Assembly (NCBI GenBank): GCA_038061695.1
Contig: JBBTYT010000013.1
Location: 1-64,000, forward strand
DNA from: M10-OD1-4 sp038061695
GTDB taxonomy: Bacteria; Patescibacteriota; Minisyncoccia; GWC2-36-17; M10-OD1-4
Reading direction: 5' to 3'
Length of the DNA stretch: 64,000 nt
The notes beneath the pieces were generated by a model. That model did not search any database. It saw only the letters and a program-made list of their open reading frames with translations, and was not told the DNA's origin. The translations under genes and the position numbers were made by a program. Shown piece by piece: positions 27,002 through 36,129 of the stretch (positions are counted from its first letter, which is position 1; each line of letters opens with the position of its first letter).

Positions 27002-27220
27002 ATGAAAAAAAATATCCACCCAAATTACGAAGATACACAAGTTACATGCGCATGTGGCAATAAATTCATCACAGGATCAACCTTAAAAGAAATTAATGTT
27101 GAGATTTGTAATGAATGTCATCCATTTTATTCTGGAAAAGAAAAAATTATTGACACAGCCGGAAGAGTGGATAAATTCAATAAGAAAAGAGCGTCTGCTG
27201 TAAAATTAAATAAAAAATAA
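27002..27220 (+). CDS. rpmE: 50S ribosomal protein L31
   Basis: 72 residues beginning MKKNIHPNYEDTQV. The zinc-binding C+ type is indicated by TCACGN and ICNECHPFYSGKEK, followed by the typical DTAGRVDKFNKK. L31 bridges the subunits of the ribosome. It has its own promoter and a hairpin leader, and is closed by a terminator before prfA. The rpmE-prfA order is common in bacteria. Confidence 0.95.
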   Translation: MKKNIHPNYEDTQVTCACGNKFITGSTLKEINVEICNECHPFYSGKEKIIDTAGRVDKFNKKRASAVKLNKK

Positions 27221-27230
27221 ATTCTAAAAA

Positions 27231-27278
27231 TTAAAAAGCCTTAGACACTAATATATTATAAGTTTTAAGGCTTTTTAA
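27231..27278 (+). terminator. Terminator/attenuator between rpmE and prfA
   Basis: TTAAAAAGCCTTA and TAAGGCTTTTTAA form a 13-bp stem with a 22-base AT-rich loop, ending 8 bases before the prfA start codon. It should end most rpmE transcripts. Because no separate prfA promoter is evident, some read-through is likely. Confidence 0.75.
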
Positions 27279-27286
27279 TTTAAAAT

Positions 27287-28333
27287 ATGTTTTACGAAGC
27301 ATTAAAAAAACTAAAAGAAGAATATCAAAATCTAGAAAAAGAACTTCTTTCAAGTCAAATATTTTCTGATAAAAAAAAATACAAAGAAGTAACACAAAGA
27401 TATTCTGAGTTGAAAGATATTGTTTCTAAATATGATGAATTATTGAATATTAAAAAGAATATAGAAGATAATATAAAAATATCTGAGGAGGAAAGTGATG
27501 AGGAATTTATAAAGATTGCCAAAGAGGAGATTTTAGAATTAGAAGTTAAGAAAGATAATCTTAAAAAAGAATTAAGAGAGATATTATTCCCTGATATAAG
27601 AGCAAAATACAAGAATATAATTATGGAAATACGAGCTGGCGCAGGAGGTGACGAGGCGGCTTTATTTGTTTCAGAACTTTTAAATATGTACTCAAGATAC
27701 GCTCAAAAAAAAGGCTGGGATTTATCTATTATAGATTCTCACGAATCTCCAGCGGGTGGATTTAAAGAAGTTGTATTTGAAATATCCGGTCAAGGTGCGT
27801 ATTCAAATATGTTTTATGAGAGTGGTGTTCACAGAGTTCAAAGAATACCTGAAACTGAGAAGCAAGGTAGAATTCATACATCTACTATTTCTATAGCAGT
27901 GTTACCAGAAGTTCAATTTTCTGAGATCACTATTTCTCCAAGTGATTTAAGAATTGAAACATTTAGAGCTGGCGGTCCTGGTGGTCAAAATGTAAATAAG
28001 GTTGAAACCGCTGTTAGAGTTATACATATTCCAACCGGAGTTGTTGTGGCATCTCAAGCAGAAAGATCTCAAGCAAGAAATAAAGAAAAAGCTCTTCAAA
28101 TTCTTCAATCAAAACTTGTTCAGGCACAAGAAGAAAAACAATCAAAAGAATTAAGCCAAGCAAGAAAAGAACAAGTCGGAACAGCTGATAGATCTGAAAA
28201 GATAAGAACTTATAATTTTCCGCAAGATAGAATTACTGATCATAGGATAAAAAAAAATTGGCACAATATTGAGCTGGTTTTAGATGGAGGAATAGATGTT
28301 ATGATAAATGATCTAAAAGAAGGCTTAAATTAA
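27287..28333 (+). CDS. prfA: Peptide chain release factor 1
   Basis: 348 residues, of standard length. It has the GGQ peptidyl-hydrolysis motif in RAGGPGGQNVNKVE, and the stop-codon tripeptide PET in RIPETEKQGRIH, which specifies RF1 (UAA/UAG). A coiled N-terminal domain occupies the first 100 residues. It is directly downstream of rpmE. No prmC partner is in this window. Confidence 0.96.
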   Translation: MFYEALKKLKEEYQNLEKELLSSQIFSDKKKYKEVTQRYSELKDIVSKYDELLNIKKNIEDNIKISEEESDEEFIKIAKEEILELEVKKDNLKKELREILFPDIRAKYKNIIMEIRAGAGGDEAALFVSELLNMYSRYAQKKGWDLSIIDSHESPAGGFKEVVFEISGQGAYSNMFYESGVHRVQRIPETEKQGRIHTSTISIAVLPEVQFSEITISPSDLRIETFRAGGPGGQNVNKVETAVRVIHIPTGVVVASQAERSQARNKEKALQILQSKLVQAQEEKQSKELSQARKEQVGTADRSEKIRTYNFPQDRITDHRIKKNWHNIELVLDGGIDVMINDLKEGLN

Positions 28334-28339
28334 CTCCTA

Positions 28340-29722
28340 CTATAATTTCACCAACCATTCCTGCTCCAGAGCATTTATCTGTTCTTGGTAATAGTCAGAC
28401 CACTCAAGAACTTGTCTCGCATAGTTTTGTCCAGGATATTTTTGCCATCTTCCACCAGCATAATACATTGCCGCGGCCTTCTGTTCATATGTTCTTAATT
28501 GTGTATTAGCACCATTACCTGCTAATTTAATAGCTGATCCCATAAAAGCATCCTCTATATTCCAAGGTGAAGGAGGGTTATTTCCTGTTAAAGATGCTAT
28601 CTGATTTTTGTATGACATCCATGTGGTTGGCATAAATTGAGCAGCGCCCATAGCTCCTCCACAGCCAACAGAGGCAAGTTTTTTTGAAACAGGCATTGAA
28701 TCAGGATTAAGACCCAAACTTGATGTAATCTCAAGATAAGCTTTTTTTTCTTTCTCTGCTCTATCCCTTTTACCTAAATTAATATAACATTGGTATAAAT
28801 CTTTTTGCCACGATCCTCCACCAACATAAGTTCCCATTTTGGATTCTACTTGAAATAAACCTAAAATAAATGCTGAGCGTATTCCTGTTTTTTCTCCCAC
28901 AAATTTTGCTTTTTTATAAGCATCTTCAAATGACATAGAAACCCCTATATCTTCAAGTTTGTATAATTGTTGTTTGATGATGATGAGTCCTTTTTTATTT
29001 TGAGATATCGCGTTTTTATAATTATTTTCATTTCCTTTGATCTCTTGTAATAATTCTTTCTTTTCATTTTTTTTCTTATTAAGTGAATCCTCTTGAAGCG
29101 CGCTTAAACTCTTCAGCTTTATATTTTCTCTTTTTTTATCTTCCAACAATATCTTTTCTGACTCTAATATTTCTCTGACGTTATCTATACTTTGTATAAA
29201 TGTATTAACTTGTTTTTGTAATTGATATATACTTTGCACTTGTCCAAAAAGATCAGATATATTTCCACCTTTTAATATAAGCTCAAACCAACTTATTTTA
29301 TCGTAGTTATTTAACTCTTTTATAGCCTCCTCCAAAAGCTTCTTTTTTTGCTCCAAATCTACATTTAAATTATTGATTTCTCCATTTTTATACTCTATTT
29401 CATCATTAACTTCTCTTAAACTTATACTTAAAGCTCTCTGCTCCAGAGTTTCTTTTTGTATTTGATTGTCAATTATTTGCACAGCATTTTTTAGAGATTT
29501 TTGATCTTTTTTAGATTCTGTAATTTTCTTTTCAAGGTCAGTTATTTGAGATTCAATTTCAGATAACTTCTCAGATAATTGAATCTTCAAATCTTGCTTT
29601 GAGACTTGAGCATTCAAACTTTGTAATGGCAATAACAAAGTCAATAAAAACAAAAAAATAAAAAAAAGTTTTGAGAATTTTTCCAAAAAATAAAACACCT
29701 TTTTGAGATTAAAAAATATCAT
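28340..29722 (-). CDS. Secreted coiled-coil lytic transglycosylase
   Basis: 460 residues. A signal peptide or anchor (about 14-38, LFFIFLFLLTLLLPL) precedes a long coiled coil (about 40-250) like those of EnvC/CwlO-type proteins. A C-terminal SLT/MltB-like domain (about 275-450) follows, with the catalytic Glu in LFQVESKMG and the structural blocks GGAMGAAQFMPTTW and AAAMYYAGGRW. It probably cleaves septal or lateral peptidoglycan glycan strands. FtsX/FtsE, which activate this architecture elsewhere, are not in the window. It converges with prfA. Confidence 0.85.
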   Translation of the reverse strand: MIFFNLKKVFYFLEKFSKLFFIFLFLLTLLLPLQSLNAQVSKQDLKIQLSEKLSEIESQITDLEKKITESKKDQKSLKNAVQIIDNQIQKETLEQRALSISLREVNDEIEYKNGEINNLNVDLEQKKKLLEEAIKELNNYDKISWFELILKGGNISDLFGQVQSIYQLQKQVNTFIQSIDNVREILESEKILLEDKKRENIKLKSLSALQEDSLNKKKNEKKELLQEIKGNENNYKNAISQNKKGLIIIKQQLYKLEDIGVSMSFEDAYKKAKFVGEKTGIRSAFILGLFQVESKMGTYVGGGSWQKDLYQCYINLGKRDRAEKEKKAYLEITSSLGLNPDSMPVSKKLASVGCGGAMGAAQFMPTTWMSYKNQIASLTGNNPPSPWNIEDAFMGSAIKLAGNGANTQLRTYEQKAAAMYYAGGRWQKYPGQNYARQVLEWSDYYQEQINALEQEWLVKL

Positions 29723-29742
29723 TGGCTAAGAAAAAGTAATAT

Positions 29743-30405
29743 TTATTCTTTGGTCTCTTCTTTCTTTGCCTTTTTTTCTTCTGATTCTACCTTGATGCTT
29801 TCAAGATTAACAACCGCAACATCACCTGATAAAGACTCTAATTCTTCCTGAGTTCTTGGAGGCATAACAGAGGCAATAACATCTTCAGCATGCGCTTTAA
29901 CAGTAACATCTTTTGGAATATTTAAATCAGAAACCTTGATCACATCATCGAATGTTTTGAGTGATGCTAAGTTAACTACTATTTCATGAGGTAGATTTTT
30001 TGGTAATGCTGAAACTTCAATAGCGTAAATATTTTTAATCAATACTCCATTTTCAAACTTTACAGCATTAGATTCACCCTTAAATATCAATGGAATATCA
30101 GTGGTAACTTCCTTATTCGTATCTACCTTATATAAATCAACATGAATAACTTGATCAGAGATAGGGTCTAGGTTAACATCGTATATTAAAGCATCTGTAT
30201 TCTTCTCATCACTACCATCTAAATAAAGGTCTAAAACTGTATTTTCACCTGCATCTTTATAAACCTTAATAAATTCCTTTAGATTTAAAGTTAAGTTTAT
30301 ATTTACAGAACCCTTGCCATATAAAACAGCAGGAATCTCTCCTTTTCTTCTTAATGTCTTAACCTTTGAACCAGTTATCTCTCTATTTTTTGCGTTTAGT
30401 TTCAT
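29743..30405 (-). CDS. rplY: 50S ribosomal protein L25/CTC (TL5 type)
   Basis: 220 residues with an N-terminal 5S-rRNA-binding L25 domain (LNAKNREITGSKVKTLRRKGEIPAVLYG) described here in parts, and a C-terminal TL5 beta domain containing GVLIKNIYAIEVSALP. The tail is acidic and lysine-rich. It binds 5S rRNA in the large subunit. Its ATG overlaps the stop of the upstream zinc-ribbon gene by ATGA (30402-30405), so the two are translated together. Confidence 0.93.
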   Translation of the reverse strand: MKLNAKNREITGSKVKTLRRKGEIPAVLYGKGSVNINLTLNLKEFIKVYKDAGENTVLDLYLDGSDEKNTDALIYDVNLDPISDQVIHVDLYKVDTNKEVTTDIPLIFKGESNAVKFENGVLIKNIYAIEVSALPKNLPHEIVVNLASLKTFDDVIKVSDLNIPKDVTVKAHAEDVIASVMPPRTQEELESLSGDVAVVNLESIKVESEEKKAKKEETKE

Positions 30406-30722
30406 GTTTTTTTATTAGAATTACTACTATTATTTATATAATCATACAAAGCAAGAACATTATCCTCCGTTATAAATTCAGAATCTTTTATTAAATCTAT
30501 ATCCTTTTTTTGAAGATCTGTTAACATACCCATTGTTGTAACTACGCCATCTTTCATTGGAAAAACAGCTAGCATAATAAAAGATAAACAGACCCTACAT
30601 TCAACACAGTATAAATAAGAAAAATCTCTATTATTTATCGCATTTGAGTCGTTTATTTTCAATTTATTACGACAAATTGGACATACGCTCAAAAATGAAT
30701 TTTTTGTATCCTTTTTTGCCAT
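30402..30722 (-). CDS. Small zinc-ribbon protein of unknown function
   Basis: 106 residues that I do not recognise as a named family. Two CxxC pairs, VCPICRNK and YCVECRVC, form a probable zinc ribbon in the first half. The second half is helical and ends in Asn/Lys. Coupling by a 4-base overlap to rplY suggests a role near ribosomes or RNA, but this is only inference from context. Confidence 0.65.
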   Translation of the reverse strand: MAKKDTKNSFLSVCPICRNKLKINDSNAINNRDFSYLYCVECRVCLSFIMLAVFPMKDGVVTTMGMLTDLQKKDIDLIKDSEFITEDNVLALYDYINNSSNSNKKT

Positions 30723-30773
30723 ATTTATATTATTAGAATATCATAAATATTAAAAATAATCAATAGTTCTCCC

Positions 30774-31940
30774 TCACTCTTTATTTCCACAATACTGACA
30801 AGTAGAGAGATATTTATATCGTTCTTTTCCACACATCTGACATTTTATCAATATCTCAGAACCGCAATTAGAGCAGAATTGTTTAGATAGATAAAGTGAT
30901 AAAGAGCAGTTTGGACATTTTTGATCTCTAAGATGTCTCAAAGCAATTCTCTTTGGAGAAAAAATTCTTTTCTGTAAAAAGAAGACTGCTCCACCAAAAA
31001 TTAAAGCTGACAATATCATTCCGATATAGGATAGCAAACTTCTTAGTATCTCTATGTCCCTTATGAATAACCAAATCTCTTCCAGTATTCTTCCTAAAAA
31101 TAACCCCCAGAAATAAACAAATGTTATGTCAATTATAAAAATAGAAGCTGGGATAAGCATAAATGTCGCTATAATAAGATATGGAGAATTTTTAGCACTA
31201 AGCTTAAAATATAGGCTTAATAGTCCAAAAAACAAAGGAAAAACAAATATTATTTGAAGTAAAAATGCGTAAAAATCATGCCATATCCATAAACTTCTCT
31301 GTTTTTCTTGAATTTTAGAATAAAGATTACGCAATTCTTCCTCAAATGGTTTGAACTCTCTTTTTTTATTATCTAACTCCACTCTTAGAAATGCAACATC
31401 TTTTTCTAATGCAGATAATTCTATCTTAATCTTTTCTGTGCTATATAAAGGTTGTTTTTCAACCGCTATTCTTTCAGTTAAGCCAAGACTGTATTGCTCT
31501 CTTGATGAACTTAAAATATTTTCCTGATTTATTAAATTATTTTGAATTTCTAGAATCTCCATTCTTAATGCCTTTGTTGTTGAAAATATTTTTGGTATTT
31601 CAAATTCTTTTTCAATATCTGAAAAATCACACTCATCTTGAATTCCAGCAGATTGGGGAGCAAATTTAGGATATGAGAAGTCTGGTTTTTGCAATACTTC
31701 CATATTGCGACGCCAAGCATCTTCCCACTTATAAATAGTATAACTATCTGAGCAATAAGATAAATTTTGTGGTTTTTTTGGAACATTATAGAGATCATCC
31801 AGCGCAAAAAAACCAAGCCATAACATAACTATGACCATCGCTACTAATAAAAGATAACCTAAAAATGGAGTCTTTCTCTCTCGCTCTTCAAATCCAATCT
31901 CTTTGATATTTTTTTCTTCTTTTTCTTTTCTAAAAATCAT
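30774..31940 (-). CDS. Multi-pass membrane protein with coiled coil and C-terminal zinc ribbons
   Basis: 388 residues. A first membrane helix (about 27-47) is followed by an extracytosolic segment with two Cys and a coiled coil (about 120-205). Three further membrane helices (about 215-325) lead to a cytosolic tail with CPNC, FCSNCG, CQMCG and CQYCG pairs, forming two zinc ribbons. Function is not known. It lies between the aldolase operon and the rplY group on the same strand. Confidence 0.65.
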   Translation of the reverse strand: MIFRKEKEEKNIKEIGFEERERKTPFLGYLLLVAMVIVMLWLGFFALDDLYNVPKKPQNLSYCSDSYTIYKWEDAWRRNMEVLQKPDFSYPKFAPQSAGIQDECDFSDIEKEFEIPKIFSTTKALRMEILEIQNNLINQENILSSSREQYSLGLTERIAVEKQPLYSTEKIKIELSALEKDVAFLRVELDNKKREFKPFEEELRNLYSKIQEKQRSLWIWHDFYAFLLQIIFVFPLFFGLLSLYFKLSAKNSPYLIIATFMLIPASIFIIDITFVYFWGLFLGRILEEIWLFIRDIEILRSLLSYIGMILSALIFGGAVFFLQKRIFSPKRIALRHLRDQKCPNCSLSLYLSKQFCSNCGSEILIKCQMCGKERYKYLSTCQYCGNKE

Positions 31941-31963
31941 AATCTATATTCGTTTTATACATT

Positions 31964-32836
31964 CTAAGCTTTATTATTACTATTACAAATAATCATCTTC
32001 TCCTCAACTACTTTTTGCATAGCTTCTTGAGCTTTGGCTAAGAATTTATAAGGAGTTGTTTCACCGCTTTCCAGAGATAATTTTAAAGCGTCTGAGAAAG
32101 CAACTCTTAGTTCCGTATTAACATTGATTTTCCTGATACCCAACCTCACAGACTCTTTAATATCTTCATCGTGTATACCGGAAGCCCCATGTAAAACTAG
32201 AAGACATTTTTCTCCAACCTCTTTTTGTATTTGAGAAAGTCTTTCCATATCAAGTTTCTCCTCTCCAACCGTAGATAATCCATGAAAATTTCCTATAGCT
32301 ACACCGAGCCTATCTATGCCGGTTTTCTCAACAAAAATTCGTGCTTCCTCAGGATCTGTAAGAAACTTCGTATCTATTTTTACTTCATCGGTAAATACTT
32401 TGGATGCCCCTGTTCCACCTATATGACCAAGCTCTCCCTCTACTGAAATATTTTGATTTATACTCTTAACATAAGAAACGACATCTCTAGTTAATTTAAT
32501 ATTTTCTTCATATGAAAGTTCAGATGCATCAATGTGAATTGAATTGTAACCAGCTTCAACAGCCTCAACAACTTTTTCCATTGATTTGGTATGATCTGCA
32601 TTTAAAATAACAGGAAGTCCGGTTTCTTTTTCGTAGATATTAGCTAAAGCGACAGCTTGGCTAAGACCTAAAAATTTACGCTCTCCTTCTGATGTTCCAA
32701 ACATAAGTGGTGAATGAAGCTTCTTAGCGGCTTCAACAACAGCCTTCATCTGATCGGCAGATGAGATATTTAATTGAGGAATAGCATACCCGCCATCAAC
32801 AGCCTTTTTAAAAATATCCTTTGTATTTAAGTTCAT
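31964..32836 (-). CDS. fba: Class II fructose-bisphosphate (ketose-bisphosphate) aldolase
   Basis: 290 residues of the zinc-dependent FbaA/GatY family. Landmarks: NADHTKSMEKV (zinc His and catalytic region), IDASELSYEEN, VEGELGHIGGTG, and LVLHGASGI with the final zinc His near the C-terminus. It cleaves fructose-1,6-bisphosphate or, in the GatY branch, tagatose bisphosphate. It is the last gene of a run that includes a PfkB kinase, both transketolase halves and rpe, all in central carbon metabolism. Which ketose is used is not certain. Confidence 0.9.
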   Translation of the reverse strand: MNLNTKDIFKKAVDGGYAIPQLNISSADQMKAVVEAAKKLHSPLMFGTSEGERKFLGLSQAVALANIYEKETGLPVILNADHTKSMEKVVEAVEAGYNSIHIDASELSYEENIKLTRDVVSYVKSINQNISVEGELGHIGGTGASKVFTDEVKIDTKFLTDPEEARIFVEKTGIDRLGVAIGNFHGLSTVGEEKLDMERLSQIQKEVGEKCLLVLHGASGIHDEDIKESVRLGIRKINVNTELRVAFSDALKLSLESGETTPYKFLAKAQEAMQKVVEEKMIICNSNNKA

Positions 32837-32863
32837 AAATTTTATAGGACTGTAAATCCTAAA

Positions 32864-34123
32864 TTAAAAAGAAATATATCCTTTAGTAAAATTATCAATT
32901 AACATCTCTTCCATCTTTTCTTGACCACCAACATAACATATAAAAAGTTTATTCCACATTGCTTCTTGATGATGATATAAATATTTTATCATCTCCTTAT
33001 CCATAACAAGCGACATAACTGTATCAATTAAGTTAAGTGAAACTAAATTATCAACTCCGGACTCTGTCTTAAAAAAATCTCCCGCATGATCAAGATCTTT
33101 CCAGAAACCAAGTTTTGTTTCAGGAAATCTATCATTAAAACTTGCTACATTTTGCTCAGCCTTACTCCAATGTAAAGCCTCAGGATTAACATGCGGTTCA
33201 AAAAGCCTCCAATCGTACTCGTCATCTTTCGCTAAATACCTTTGAACAATCATCCAATCAGCAACTTTTCCACTTGGAAATCTTCTATCCAAAACATCTC
33301 CCCTTAAAGATGATATTAACATTTCTGCGAATGCTTCCGGTTTTTGAGAATATTTTTGAAATAATCTTGAATAAAATGTAACTTCGTTCAAGTAATGCAA
33401 TATCAAAGTAAATAAACGCATGGTCTCTCCAGGAACATTGAGTTCAAGCGGGATAACAAATATTACGCCGAGCTCTTTTAAATGAGAAACATTATGGTAT
33501 TTCTTTTTTAGAAATTTTTCAGCGGCTTTCAGCCATTTTTCATCTAAAACTTTAACCTCTATAGGTCTAAATTCAAAATCATCAACAGTTAAATTTTTAT
33601 ATTGGGCAAAAAATACATTATTCAACCAATCCATATTCTCTAAAAATCTAAGAGCTGAAAAAACTTGATATAATTCCTCTTTTTCCAATAATTCATTAAT
33701 ACTAGAATATCCTAAAGCGGATATTATATTTAGTGGCGGTTGATTTCGTAAAAGTTCTTCTGCCTTTTTTCTCTTCATAAAAAATCCCTCTGGAACACCG
33801 GAAATTTCTTGGGCGAAATTAAGAAGTGTTTTACATCCTTCAAAGTCAATGCAACGAGGCTCTCTTAAAAGTTTAAATATCTTTTCATCATTACTTTTTA
33901 TATGTCCTATCAAGGCATTATAAACTTCAAAGTGATAAGCATCTCTCCTAACACCTAGCGTTGTAAGAACATTTGATACCAAAATATCATTCTCTTCCAT
34001 TATTCTTTGAGGAACATTTTTGGATCCTGTCACATCTTCCATTCTTGCGCAAACATTTGTCACTACAGCTTTATCCGCTCTTAGAATTCGCGCTATTTTT
34101 TTAATTGCATCTTCATTTGTCAT
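32864..34123 (-). CDS. Unknown protein within the sugar-phosphate operon
   Basis: 419 residues with no motif I recognise. The protein is soluble, mostly helical at the N-terminus and mixed later, with Trp-rich segments near the end (RLFEPHVNPEALHWSKAEQ and LGFWKDLDHAG). It has no signal peptide and no transmembrane helix. It is placed between aldolase (27 bases downstream) and the PfkB kinase (23 bases upstream), in an operon otherwise made only of carbon-metabolism enzymes. This suggests a structural or catalytic role in that pathway. Confidence 0.7.
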   Translation of the reverse strand: MTNEDAIKKIARILRADKAVVTNVCARMEDVTGSKNVPQRIMEENDILVSNVLTTLGVRRDAYHFEVYNALIGHIKSNDEKIFKLLREPRCIDFEGCKTLLNFAQEISGVPEGFFMKRKKAEELLRNQPPLNIISALGYSSINELLEKEELYQVFSALRFLENMDWLNNVFFAQYKNLTVDDFEFRPIEVKVLDEKWLKAAEKFLKKKYHNVSHLKELGVIFVIPLELNVPGETMRLFTLILHYLNEVTFYSRLFQKYSQKPEAFAEMLISSLRGDVLDRRFPSGKVADWMIVQRYLAKDDEYDWRLFEPHVNPEALHWSKAEQNVASFNDRFPETKLGFWKDLDHAGDFFKTESGVDNLVSLNLIDTVMSLVMDKEMIKYLYHHQEAMWNKLFICYVGGQEKMEEMLIDNFTKGYISF

Positions 34124-34146
34124 GTGCTTGCCTTATTTATTAATAA

Positions 34147-35130
34147 TTAATAACAAATATCTTTTGAAACTTTAACTTTTGGATATTTTCCCCACTTACT
34201 CTTTTTTAATATACCTGTTTTTGCAGAAAAATATTGAATAACTGATGTTGAATTTGCCGTAGCAAATTGTATAGCATGCGTTACATCTTTACCATGTAAT
34301 ATACTAGCTACAAAACCTGATCCGAATGCATCACCAGCACCAGTTCTCTCTATAATTGGGGAGTTTGGAATACCAGCACAGTAGATATCTTTTCCATCTG
34401 AAACAGAAACACCATCTTTACCTTTTGTCATAACGACAAACTCAGCTATGATATCATCCAACTCCTTAAAAATCTTCTTTTCTTCTTTAAATGGAATATT
34501 TAAAAGAGAAGATGCTTCATCTTGATTTATTATTAATAGATGAACTTTTTTAAAAAACGATTTTAGTTTAGTAATGCCAAATGCAAGTTCTTTATTTCCA
34601 GGATTAAATGCTACATATATATTATTCTTTTTTGCAAAATTTAGCAACTTAGAGAGAAGATTTAAATTACCGCCTAAAGATGATATATAAAACCATTTTG
34701 CCTGCATCTTGCTAAAATCAATATCAGCATATTTTATATCAGAAGAAAAACCTCTTTTAACTAAAACAACCCTTGATCCGTCCGTGGCTGTAATTAATGT
34801 TGAATATCCAGTCCCTGGTTTCCTATCTTTTTGAATCAATGAACAATCAACACCCTCACTATTTAAATCTTCTATTACATCTTTACCAGAGGCGTCATTT
34901 CCAACTCTGACTACCGAAGCAACCTTAAAACCTTGTCTTGCAAATGTAACAGCGGCATTAGTCGCTCCGCCACCAGTTGATAAAAATATATCATCAACTT
35001 CATTTTTTGAATTTAAGTCAAAAGCTAGAGCTTTTCCGGTAAGAAATCTTTTATCAATGATAGGATTAAAATCCTTGCTTTTTAGAAAGACATCCTTTGT
35101 TGCCGCACCTATTGTTATCACATCATACAT
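34147..35130 (-). CDS. PfkB/ribokinase-family carbohydrate kinase
   Basis: 327 residues. The ribokinase fold is shown by the N-terminal GGGATNAAVTFARQG and the C-terminal signature RTGAGDAFGSGFVA with the catalytic Asp and anion hole. The family phosphorylates sugars such as ribose, fructose, fructose-6-phosphate or nucleosides. In this operon it might provide the phosphofructokinase step ahead of the aldolase, or phosphorylate a pentose feeding transketolase. Sequence alone does not decide. It lies 1 base from the transketolase C-terminal gene. Confidence 0.88.
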   Translation of the reverse strand: MYDVITIGAATKDVFLKSKDFNPIIDKRFLTGKALAFDLNSKNEVDDIFLSTGGGATNAAVTFARQGFKVASVVRVGNDASGKDVIEDLNSEGVDCSLIQKDRKPGTGYSTLITATDGSRVVLVKRGFSSDIKYADIDFSKMQAKWFYISSLGGNLNLLSKLLNFAKKNNIYVAFNPGNKELAFGITKLKSFFKKVHLLIINQDEASSLLNIPFKEEKKIFKELDDIIAEFVVMTKGKDGVSVSDGKDIYCAGIPNSPIIERTGAGDAFGSGFVASILHGKDVTHAIQFATANSTSVIQYFSAKTGILKKSKWGKYPKVKVSKDICY

Positions 35131-35131
35131 C

Positions 35132-36118
35132 TTATTTTTTTCTATCCAAAACTCTTTTTATTGCTTCCTTTATACCATTTATACTCATTCCATATTTTTC
35201 CAATAACTCATTTGGTGATCCTGACTCGCCAAAAGAATTAGGCATCCCAACCATCTCAACTGGCACAGGATAACCCATACTCAAGACTTCACAGACAGCA
35301 GAGCCCATCCCTCCATTTATTTGATGCTCTTCCACTGTTACAATAGCACCTGTTTTTTTAGCTAGATTTAAAATTGCATCTTTATCTATTGGTGATATAG
35401 TATGATTATTCAAAACAGCAACAGAGATGCCATCTTTTTCAAGTATAGAAGCAACAACTAAGGCTTTATAAACTAAAGGACCGCAAGCTATAATTGCAAC
35501 ATCAGAACCTTCTTTTAAAAGATTTCCTTTTCCAATCTCAAATGGCGTATCTACTGTTGTGAAAACAGGATCGTTTTCTCTGGCAAACCTTATATAAACA
35601 GGACCTTTATACTCCGCCGCCGCTTCTATCGCTTTTCTTGTCTCTATATAATCACATGGAGCCATAACAACTAAATTTGGCAGACATCTTGTAATAGCGA
35701 TATCTTCTAAAGCTTGATGAGTAGCGCCATCTGGTCCTACTGATATACCTGTGTGCGCGCCGGCTATTTTAACATTTGCATTATTATAGCAAATTGAAAC
35801 TCTTATTTGATCCCAATTTCTTCCAGGAGAAAATACACCGTATGATGCTATAAAAGGCACTTTTCCGGAGACAGCCATTCCAGCGGCAACACCTGCCATA
35901 TTTTGTTCCGAAACGCCCATTTCAAAAAATCTATCTGGAAATTCTTTTTGAAAATAAGACATTCTAGTGGAATCTGTTAAGTCAGCGCATAGAGCAAGAA
36001 CATTTTTATTTTTCTTGCCGGCATTAACCAAGCCCTCGCCAAAACCATTTCTAGTTGGGATATTTTTAATATCTTCACCAAAAAGATTTTCAATTAAATG
36101 CATTTCTTTGTTTATCAT
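35132..36118 (-). CDS. Transketolase C-terminal subunit
   Basis: 328 residues covering the pyrimidine-binding and C-terminal domains of a split transketolase. The block FFEMGVSEQNMAGVAAGMA carries the Glu that activates thiamine diphosphate. SYGVFSPGRNWDQIR and GPDGATHQALEDIA follow, then a C-terminal Rossmann part ending in GSPNELLEKYG. It works as a heteromer with the adjacent N-terminal subunit to shuttle two-carbon units in the pentose phosphate pathway. The 11-base spacing to the partner supports co-translation. Confidence 0.93.
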   Translation of the reverse strand: MINKEMHLIENLFGEDIKNIPTRNGFGEGLVNAGKKNKNVLALCADLTDSTRMSYFQKEFPDRFFEMGVSEQNMAGVAAGMAVSGKVPFIASYGVFSPGRNWDQIRVSICYNNANVKIAGAHTGISVGPDGATHQALEDIAITRCLPNLVVMAPCDYIETRKAIEAAAEYKGPVYIRFARENDPVFTTVDTPFEIGKGNLLKEGSDVAIIACGPLVYKALVVASILEKDGISVAVLNNHTISPIDKDAILNLAKKTGAIVTVEEHQINGGMGSAVCEVLSMGYPVPVEMVGMPNSFGESGSPNELLEKYGMSINGIKEAIKRVLDRKK

Positions 36119-36129
36119 AAATTTGTATT

